From Nymphaea colorata (lineage: Eukaryota > Streptophyta > Magnoliopsida > Nymphaeales > Nymphaeaceae), in contig NC_045138.2 in NCBI RefSeq assembly GCF_008831285.2, positions 7,469,205-7,533,204 on the forward strand: a DNA stretch of 64,000 nucleotides. The letters are read 5' to 3'. Below are positions 55,907 to 64,000 of this stretch, one piece after another. Each line of letters begins with the position of its first letter. Position 1 is the stretch's first letter. The position numbers and the translations under genes were made by a program. Under the pieces are notes generated by a model. That model saw only the letters and a program-made list of their open reading frames with translations, was not told the origin of the DNA and made no database searches.

Positions 55907-58900
55907 AGCACATTCAACCCCCTTTACATCCCTTGGGTAGGTTCCACGGACGAAGGTGAGCCCCGCCGGTGGTGATAAACACCACCATGTCTTTTGAAAA
56001 CCGACCTGTCATTCTTCCAACTACAGAAAGCAAACTACAAATCTACTGAAGAACAATTGTTTTTCTCCAGCAACGTACTCCGTTTTAGTGACTCAGCATC
56101 TCCGACCCCTTCACAGCACCCTTGTGTAGGCTCCACTGGTTACAGCGAGCATGCCGACGGTGAGAAACACTGTCTAGACCCAACGAGGACTATATGCCTA
56201 TCGTTTTTTTTTGTGACAGCCCTCTACGCATACTAGTGACACTATTCCATTGATTTCGATGACTACTCTGCTAGCATCCAGTGATTGAAGGTTCAAACGG
56301 CATCGCCAGTCTCCCACGATCCTCTAAGAGGATACGTAGGTCGATTTGAGCACGAATCGACCATGAACTCAGTGTTGAAAGAGCTCCCTATTTTCAGAAG
56401 GGCAATTTTTCGGCTGCCCTCTTCTTCACTTCGCCATCGCCCTCTCCAGCGACTAATCACTACCAAATTGGTCAGACAGAAACTCGGCGCATGACGATTC
56501 CAATGAGACCAAGCTTGTCCCTTGAAGTGAACTATGTCGGTCAGAATCTTCGGATTTTTGGCTGGCCCTCTTGTCTGTCAAAAAGATCCCGACATCCTTG
56601 TGATCGTCGTTAACGACACTGACATCCATTGACTATTGAAATGCTCAGGTAACATCTTCGGTCTCTTGCTGTTCCAACAAACCCAAGCTTGACCAGTGCC
56701 GTTGATTGTGCTGGCTAGAATCAATCGATCTCTGGCAGCCCTTGTTTCATTGCCGAACCTATCGAAGGAGGTGCTCCCTTTACGTGTGAGTTATGACGAC
56801 GCCGACTTCCACCTCAGTTACTCTTCTACATGGCGCTGTCTCTACCAGCAATCACATGCCATGAAATTGCTTAGATTGTATCTCCGGAGGGTTGCGCTTC
56901 CAAGAACCCTAAGCTCGACTGGCGGCGTGGACAAAGCCGGTCGGAATCACAAGATTTCCAACCGCCTATCTTGCTGCAGCTTGTTTTGGGCGTGAGGAGC
57001 TTCAACCACCGCTAGTGTCGATTCAGCGACCATCGGCTTCCCTGGTGCTCGGACGGACTCTCTGGCGAAGGCAACCTTGTTGGATCAGAGCTCCGCTAGA
57101 GACGTCAGCCAGAATTGATGGTTTTCTGATCGTCCCTATTCTGGAAAGAACCTTCAGTATCAGAGCCTCCCTGCTGTCGTCGTGCTTGGTTCTATCTTCC
57201 GACCGAAGAGGGGGCTGCCAAAAACGTCGTGCATCATGCAATTGTATCGCTCGCGGATTTGTAAACCTTAAGGCATGATGGACTGTATAGCTTTGAATTC
57301 TCTTGTGGTGAGCTTGGGCTGGGCCGATCTGTATTTTACTCCACAGGGAATTAGTTAGGGCCGTTGTCCAGCTGGAAAGAAAACATGCATTGGCCTTGAC
57401 CCCCATGAGCACTAGCTAGGCATGATCCTTGGGAAAAAGATTAGTGGCTAGTTTCTGGTGTGGGGCCACCTCCTCAACCACTCAGCGGCACCCTTGGCTA
57501 GACCAACCCTAACAAAGTTGGTACATGTAAACAAAGCACCCACCAGCAACCATAAAATAATGCTCGTCCATTGCATGTTCACCTTAGTCCTTGCATTTCA
57601 ACAACAATTTATGTGAATATTAGTGATAATACAATATATACTAATAAGAAAAACATATAGAAATAAGCTTGACGTTGACAATAAACAAATATCGGAATAA
57701 ATTGTTGTTTCACTATAGTATATTCATAAAATGTCAATAACAATTGATAAACCAAAACCACAATCACTATACACATTGTCAACTTTCAAAAATAATTTTA
57801 AAACCTCAAAATTACTTACTGTTGCACTAGTCATTCCACATATCATTTGTTATTTTATCTCTAAGCACATTATTGTTTCCTTGAGCATGCGTTTGTGGTG
57901 GACTTTCATCACTATTCTCAAATTGTGTGAATCCATTGTCAATAAGTTCATCTTCAAATCGCAATGTATTCAAGCACGAATCAACCCCGAACTCAACATT
58001 GAAAGAGCTCCCTGTGCAAAAGGGCGATTTTCCTGTGGCCCTGCTCTTCACTTCACCGTCGGTGTCTCCGATGACCATTCACTGCCAAAACACTCAGATG
58101 GGACCTCTGGCATATGCCGGTTCAAATGAGCCCAAGCCCATCCTTGGAGTTAATCTCTGACGACCAGAATCTTTAGATTCCAGGTTGACCCTCTTTTCTA
58201 CCAAGGAAATCACGACATCCCTGTTTGTCTAATCACTGTCGCCGGCCCCGGTGTCTGTTCGCCAAAACGCTCAGGACAAAGCTTCAGGTCATTGGGGTTC
58301 CAAGGAGCCCAAGCTTGACCAGAGCCGTGGTCAGTGCCAAAGAGAATTAAGAGAACTTCGGCTGCCCCTTTTCTTGCAGAAACTAAGGTGCTCTCGCTAC
58401 GCTTATGAAAGGACGACCCCAACTTTCACTACAATCGTTCCTCTGCTTGGTGTTGTTACCACCAGCAACCACTCACCGTGACATCATTCAGGCAGAGACT
58501 CCGAGATTTTGCGGTTCCAACAGGCCTAGGTTAGATTGGCGTGGTGGTTAGTGTCGGTTGGAATCGTGAGATTTTCGTCTGCTTGTACTGCTGTTGCCTG
58601 TTTTGGGCAGGAAGAGCTTCAACCACCGCCGACGTCGATTCCAGCGACCATCTACGTTCCAAGTGCTCAGACGGTCTCCCCAGCCTGAGGCGACCGTGCT
58701 GTACCTTGTTTCAGCCAGAGACATGCTGGACGTCGGTCAGAATCCTTAGATTCCTGACCATCCCTAATTCTGTCACAAACCATCTACTGCTAAGTTCACC
58801 AGCAACAACGCCCTGCACCCGTGGCAGGTCGAGCAAGAGCTGCGGAAGACGACTCTAGCATCCCCAAATTGCTCTCTCTCTTTGGAATTCATGTTGGTCT

Positions 58901-61340
58901 AGTGAGGTTTCCAAGCTTTATCCTAGATTTCAGGTGTTCTTTCTATATGATTTGAACTATGTTTGTTGTGCTCTGCTATTGACTTGCAACTCCTAGCGAC
59001 ATCGAGTTCCCCTGCATGACAGCTTCACACCTCAGGCACAGGCGACCATGCTATGGTGTTGTCGTTTCCATTGTTACTACTAAATAGCTGCTGCAGTTAG
59101 AGCACCCCAGGCGATGTCACTTTAGGCAGGGCTTGGGAGGCCGTAAATTCTTCACGGCTGCTGCTAATCATTAGAGCCGAGCTTGCTTGACTAGTAAAAC
59201 TCTGATCACCCTATAGATTAGGAAATGGTGCATTTCTAGTTTTAGCCGACCATTGGCCTTACGATTGTCGGAGAGCTCCTCCAAAGCGCGTAGCACTAAG
59301 GACACAACCTCGGGTCAAGCAGCTTGTCCTAAGGTGGGTGTGGATTGGCCAATCTAGGCATCCATGCAAATGGATTGGGGTGAGCTATGATAGTTTTAAT
59401 CATTTGTATCACTCGCACATTTTTAAACTTTAATGTTTGAGCTCCTGAACTGATTGGCTAGAGTATATTGTGGTGAGCTTTGGGCTGGGTTGATCTATAA
59501 TTCACTTCCACAGGGAATCAGTTAAGGCTGCTGTCCGACAGGGAAGAAAACTTGTAAGGGCCTTGACCCCTGTGAGCACTAGCTAGGTGAGATATTGGAA
59601 GGATAGTTCTTGGTGCCGAGCCGCCTCGTCAACCACTCAGCGGCACCCTCAGCTAGAACAGCCTTGACAAAGTTGATTTCATGCAACCCTCCCCCTGGTC
59701 GGCTAGGGTGGCCAAGAGATGCCCTGCAGCACAAGAATGAGATGCAAGGCCGGGCGGGCATCAGATAGATTGGAGTGAGCTGTGAGAGTTTTGATAATTT
59801 GTATCACTCGCACATTTGTAAGCCTTTAAGGCCTAAACTCCTGGACTGATCGGCTAGAGTATCTTGTGGTGAGCTTTGGGCTGGGGCGATTTGTAATTCA
59901 CTTCCACGAGAAATCAGTTAGGGCTGCTGTCCAGCAGAAAAGAAAACTTGTAATGGCCTTGACCCCCATGAGCACTCGCTAGGCAAGATCTTGGGAAGGA
60001 TAGTTGTTGGTGCCGAGCCACCTCGTTGACCACTTGGCGGCACCCTCGGCTAGACCTGCCCTAACAAAGTTGGTATCAGAGCCGCCTAGCACATTGAGCA
60101 GCAAACAAGGCCTTGCGTAGACCTTCCACTACCAATGCGGCTCTGATACCCTGTCAGTTGGTATCAGAGCAAAGCCTACCACAGTGAACAAGGCCCAACG
60201 TATATCATTGCACTTCCAACGCAGCTCTGATACCCTAACGAAGTTGGTATTAGAGCCACCGTCTAGCAGTGATCTAATTGGAGCGACGTTCAGCACTTCA
60301 GCATCAGGGCAAAATAGCTAACATTGGGGTGATTGTCGCAACGACTAGTCTGAAATTTGGTCGACGATTTGGTTAGGATCTGTCCTGAGATCAGTGACAC
60401 ACAGCTATTGAAATGGGAGATCCTTGGATCAACTTGAGTAGGTCGATCCCTACATCAGCATAAGGACTGTGGCTATTGCGCTCAGCATAGCCAATTGGTG
60501 ACCGAGCCCCAAGCACATTGCCGAGGTGCTTAGAGAGCGCGGCAAGCAGGTTCCCGTTAGGACCCGGCTGAGAAAGGGTTAGCTTTCGAGGCGCAAAGCA
60601 GGTGCGGTAGTAGTCATTCCCCCATTCACCTCCAGTAAGAGAAAGACCAAAGTCAGCGTGTTCACATCCCTGTGGACACGCACGCCACCGTCGATGCCAT
60701 AAGAGCATGGTGACGAGAGGCTAGCGAACTGCCCCCATAGTCTAGACCGTGTCCGGCAGAACAGTTCCTGCCAGGGCACAGTCGGGAAACCACGATTATC
60801 TATGCCTTGGAGCAAGGCAGTAGTGCTGCAAGGGCTTCGAGCGTGACATGGGCAGACTCCTAACACGAGGAGGTGGCTTCTGGTGAGAGAGGAGGCAAGG
60901 CCAGCTTAGCTTCGCACGAAGCAAGGGATCAGAATCTCTCCTTGGGCAGGAGACTTACAGCCTGATCATCTTGGCCAACAAGATCGACTGGAGCATTTGG
61001 GAATCATGGTGGGATGCGCGGGGACCCACTCTAGACAAGGCCCCCATCAACAAATTGGCGCTGCACCACCCTGGGCACTTAGACCAACCAGCAGCCGGTG
61101 GGGAATGGCTGGACCCCTAGCAGGCACTGTCTTGGGTGGCCGAACCCCACTCGAGACAGCCGGTAGATGAGCAGCCAGTCACACGAGCCAGAGGAGGCTC
61201 ATGAAGAGATCCCATCAGTAGGCTATTCTCCTTCCCCTAGCAGCTTGCTGCTTGATGACACCAACAGAGGGAAAGAGCTCCATGTGGCCCAAACGGAGCA
61301 GACAGGGCTACCCTGAGCAGGGCCAAATGTCATTCCCCAT
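55907..61340 (+). mobile_element. Non-coding LTR-type complex (LARD-like), with repeated blocks
   Basis: Two large blocks are direct repeats (56330-57230 and 57960-58930: both with 'gagcacgaatc.acc..gaactca..ttgaaagagctccct' and later 'cgaccatc'-'gctcgga'-type text). A 230-300-bp LTR-like end occurs three times: 57230-57515, 59375-59672 and 59772-60083. Each has 'gtggtgagct..gggctgg', 'agaaaac.tg.a..ggccttgacccc', 'cggcaccct' and 'caaagttg'. The third is followed by a primer-binding site. Many short ORFs exist but none shows gag or pol motifs. This fits a large non-autonomous LTR element, or several nested copies. Confidence 0.55.
60071..60257. repeat. Cluster of five PBS-like motifs in alternating orientation
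   Basis: TGGTATCAGAGCC at 60071-60083 (forward), GGCTCTGATACC at 60139-60150 (reverse), TGGTATCAGAGC at 60159-60170 (forward), GCTCTGATACC at 60224-60234 (reverse) and TGGTATTAGAGCC at 60245-60257 (forward). All match the initiator-Met tRNA primer site. Each reverse-forward pair can form a hairpin with a loop of about 8-10 bases. Confidence 0.85.
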
Positions 61341-63220
61341 CAGCAGCCGGATTTTACTTCAAATAGTATAAACTTTATTCAACAAAAACATTCAAATCAT
61401 AACCAGAATTCTAGTTAAGGCAAAAGACATTGACATTCCTTATCAATTTTGTTTCATTGTGTTCATTTTTCTTTATATCAACACATCCAAATCCCCTAAC
61501 TGTTTTGATTCTCTTCAAGTGAAGGCCAAGGGACATACTATGATGTCTGTTTTGCAAGACATAGTGACACATTTACTCATCACATTCAAATTCACTAACT
61601 TTATCGAAAATGTATCATATAAAAGTGAAGACAGACCTTCTTTTGGAGGGCACATTTAAGAATAAGGAGATTATTGATTTTACATGCACAGATAGGAGAA
61701 CCATTATTTGTTGCATTAATTTTCACACTTCTTCATTTCATGTGCAAGAACACATAAAATAACAAAAATTACATAAGCATACATAGATGTTGCTAACCAT
61801 TTTTAGGTCTTGGTCAGTTTTGAGGCTTCCACTTTAAAAGTCATTTCTAAGTTTCAATTTTAAAGACATGTTAAGAACAACACTCCCACTTTGAAAGTCA
61901 TTTCTAAGTTTCGATTTTAAAGACATGTTAAGAACAACAAAGAGGAATTTAAATCAGCATTAGATATTTGCAACACTAGCAATATCATGTCAAGACATCT
62001 CCAATAAAATTCTAAAACACTACTTAGAAGCAAGGAGATATCAATTTTAAATTTCAAATATTGAATTTCCTTTTTTATTTTCAAAACTATTTTCAGAACC
62101 GTCTTTTCAGACCTTTATGCAATTGTACATAAAGCCTCGGTTTTCTGCCGAAATTGCAAAATAAATTTCAGAACCCTCTTTCAGCAATTTATAATAAATC
62201 CAAGGGTATCTCTTTGCAATTTTGTATAAAATCTCGGGTTTTCACTGAATTAACTTTCACAAGCCTCTTTTGGAAAAAGTTTTCAGCAAAATGTTGCTGC
62301 TTTAATTTGCAATAAATTTGATAGCCGTTGTGAAACGTTTGCTAATAATGTGGACTAAATTTGTAATTTTTTAATTTTGAGTCTAAATTCAGCCCTAATC
62401 GATTTTTTTTTTATTTTTTCCGCTCGAGCTGCTGTTGTTGCCTCTGCAAGCAAGTTGACGTTCTCTATGAGGGAGATGATCTGTGCTACAGCCGGCGACC
62501 AGCAAAAACCCTAGAGAACTCTCACACCAGGTTGGGTTTCTGGGTCGCTGCGTGAAGGAAGTCTAAACCCTCTACTCTGGGTCTGGTTCGATGCCGGAGA
62601 AGAACCAGATGAGCAATGGCAAATACGGTCGACCTGCGACCAGTGCATGGTAAATCCTTTTCATCTACAGCTTGGGTCAAGCAATATAAAAAAAAAAACA
62701 ATCGAAGTTTCATCCAGTGAGCGGCAGATACTTGAGTTCAGAGCGGCGGATGAGCCAATAGTCGGCCTCAATGGAGCGATAGGCAGTGGTCTACTGGCGA
62801 AGAACAAAAAATGAAACAAAATGGCAGAGGTAGTTTCTTTCTCTCGCTCTTATGCGTGTTTCAGGCCAGACCCTCAATAAGGGTCCTAAAAAAATTTCTT
62901 TATCCATTCCAGATTCTGCATTGTCTCTACATCTTTTTAGGTTGTTACTACGCATGTACCGTCTTGTCTAATATCACCTAGCATCATTTAACATTCAAGC
63001 GATATGTTCTAAGCAGCATACAGGAAAACGAGAAGATATGTGTATTATGCGTAGAGACAGAGTTCATACATCAAAGGCACCACCAAAGTTCAGACTAAAC
63101 TTACTTGAGTTTAAAGAACAAGGCTTTGATACCAATGTTCGATCTTTAGCAGCGGAATGGCGACTTTGTTCAACTTTGTATATGTACAGCAACACACTGT
63201 CTGTAGCAGCAAGTGAGAGG
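61341..63220. other. AT-rich intergenic sequence; no gene seen
   Basis: A 60-bp phrase 'cactttaaaagtcatttctaagtttcaattttaaagacatgttaagaacaac' occurs twice in tandem (61830-61880, 61887-61937). 62430-62720 is GC-richer with 'aaaccctagagaac', like a plant 5' leader, and a possible ATG at 62592, but the frame closes within 20 codons. 63115-63135 has a reverse PBS-like phrase (gctttgataccaatg). Confidence 0.45.
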
Positions 63221-63227
63221 CAGCTAG

Positions 63228-63518
63228 TGTTGTGAGATTTGTGGAGGAAGATTGACATCAAGATTGGCAAGCATATCAAGAGTATCCTGCTGTTACGATT
63301 GAACAGATAAGGGAAAGAAATCTTCCCTAATTCTTTGCATAACCATTCTCTTGGTTATTGCCAAAATCAAAGTGTATAAATTCCCCATCTCTCTTTGAAT
63401 GTAAACAGAGCAGTGAAATAAAAAGGGGATAGTCTTCTTCTTCCTCCGTGGATGTAGGCCTAGTGCCGAACCACGTAAACTCTTGTTGTTCTCCCTGTTT
63501 CTCTTATGGTTTTCAACA
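63228..63518 (+). repeat. 5' LTR of a further LTR retrotransposon
   Basis: 291 bp starting TGTTGTGAG and ending TTTTCAACA, with TGTTG/CAACA as perfect inverted ends. A TATA box (gtataaattcc) lies near 63375 and a polyadenylation-like aataaa near 63417. The start is set by the TG...CA rule. The 5 bp before it (gctag, 63223-63227) would be the target duplication. Confidence 0.8.
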
Positions 63519-63531
63519 TGGTATCAGAGCA
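63519..63531 (+). other. Primer-binding site
   Basis: TGGTATCAGAGCA directly after the LTR, complementary to initiator-Met tRNA. The internal region (63532 to the window end) is leader sequence. No gag motif appears before the window ends. Confidence 0.85.
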
Positions 63532-64000
63532 GGTTATGTAATCCTGCTGGAAGTTTTTTTTTGCTGTTTTTGGAGCGTTGGGTGTTTCACGTTTGTGGGA
63601 GATCTGAAAGTGTCTCTGCTGCAACGTCTGCCCTTTCCAAGCAAAAAAACGACGTTCGACCCTGATCTTTCAAATTTGGGTGTTATCTCCTCAAGCTATC
63701 TCACATCGCCAGATTATACAAGAAGCATTTCTGGATCGTTGCAGAGTTTGCAGTCCGGTGCTCGACCAAAAATTGACATCGGTGCCGGCAGAACCGTGGT
63801 CTTTTTCCAGCCGCTTATCCATAGTGCTCTGTTTCGGCATATGATAGCTGAACTGTGTCGGTGATTAAAACAGAGGAATCACCGACTCTTGTACAAGGTG
63901 TTTCAAACCCACGGCGTTGATCTCTCTAGCATCTTCCACCGTCGAGCAGGAGTCCAGCAGTTTGCCTAGTTCCTGCAGATCCTTATGCATAATTTCAGAA

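Noticed and set aside
56285-58858. Several ORFs of 70-130 codons in GC-richer DNA
   Set aside because: They fall in duplicated non-coding LTR-type blocks, do not keep the same frame between the two block copies, and have no recognisable domain.

Overview
The window reads as nuclear DNA of a flowering plant. The evidence is dirigent genes with plant TATA boxes and CT-rich leaders, Ty1/copia, LINE (L1-type), PIF/Harbinger and hAT-type elements, plastid-derived fragments, and long AT-rich stretches with TA, GA and GT microsatellites. The species cannot be told from sequence alone. Gene density is very low. Only two genes look intact; most of the rest is transposable elements in various states of decay.

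Layout. 1-5.2 kb: one copy of a dispersed LTR-like repeat (called R1 here), interrupted by a patchwork containing plastid 23S rRNA and atpB pieces, then a second LTR-like sequence starting TGTTAACACC. 5.2-8.7 kb: a PIF/Harbinger element with a minisatellite near its left end, a decayed Myb/SANT ORF1 and a transposase cut off by a second R1 copy (8.7-10.3 kb). 10.3-16 kb: AT-rich sequence with a (GT)n array. 16.1-16.8 kb and 23.4-24.1 kb: two intronless dirigent genes on the minus strand, a tandem duplication, separated by LINE debris and microsatellites. 24-30.8 kb: repeats, including a hAT-type MITE with an exact 8-bp target duplication. 32.3-32.6 kb: remains of a dienelactone-hydrolase gene. 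33.8-38.7 kb: a complete but coding-dead Ty1/copia element with nearly identical LTRs and a 5-bp target duplication. 39.5-43.9 kb: a broken LINE with an internal ~400-bp duplication. 46.9-47.1 kb: a third dirigent copy reduced to promoter, start codon and 16 codons. It abuts a truncated second copia (47.1-49.7 kb), and its more distal upstream flank seems to resume at 51.6 kb. 51.8-54.4 kb: a second Harbinger relic. 54.4-61.3 kb: a non-coding LTR-type complex with three copies of an LTR-like end and a cluster of primer-binding-site motifs in both orientations. 63.2 kb to the end: the 5' LTR and primer-binding site of another LTR retrotransposon.

Function. The dirigent pair is the only part with a clear cellular role: secreted proteins of the family that steers phenoxy-radical coupling in lignan and lignin-related metabolism. 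All three dirigent copies share the TATA box, the leader and the region around the start codon, so the locus is a small tandem family eroded by transposons. No undescribed multigene system could be shown. The most unusual items are the LTR octapeptide-coding repeat in the copia element, the PBS-motif cluster at 60.1 kb, the start-codon-bearing dirigent remnant, the organelle patchwork and an unexplained protein-like ORF at 54.8-55.0 kb. All coordinates of degenerate elements are approximate unless a boundary is stated.
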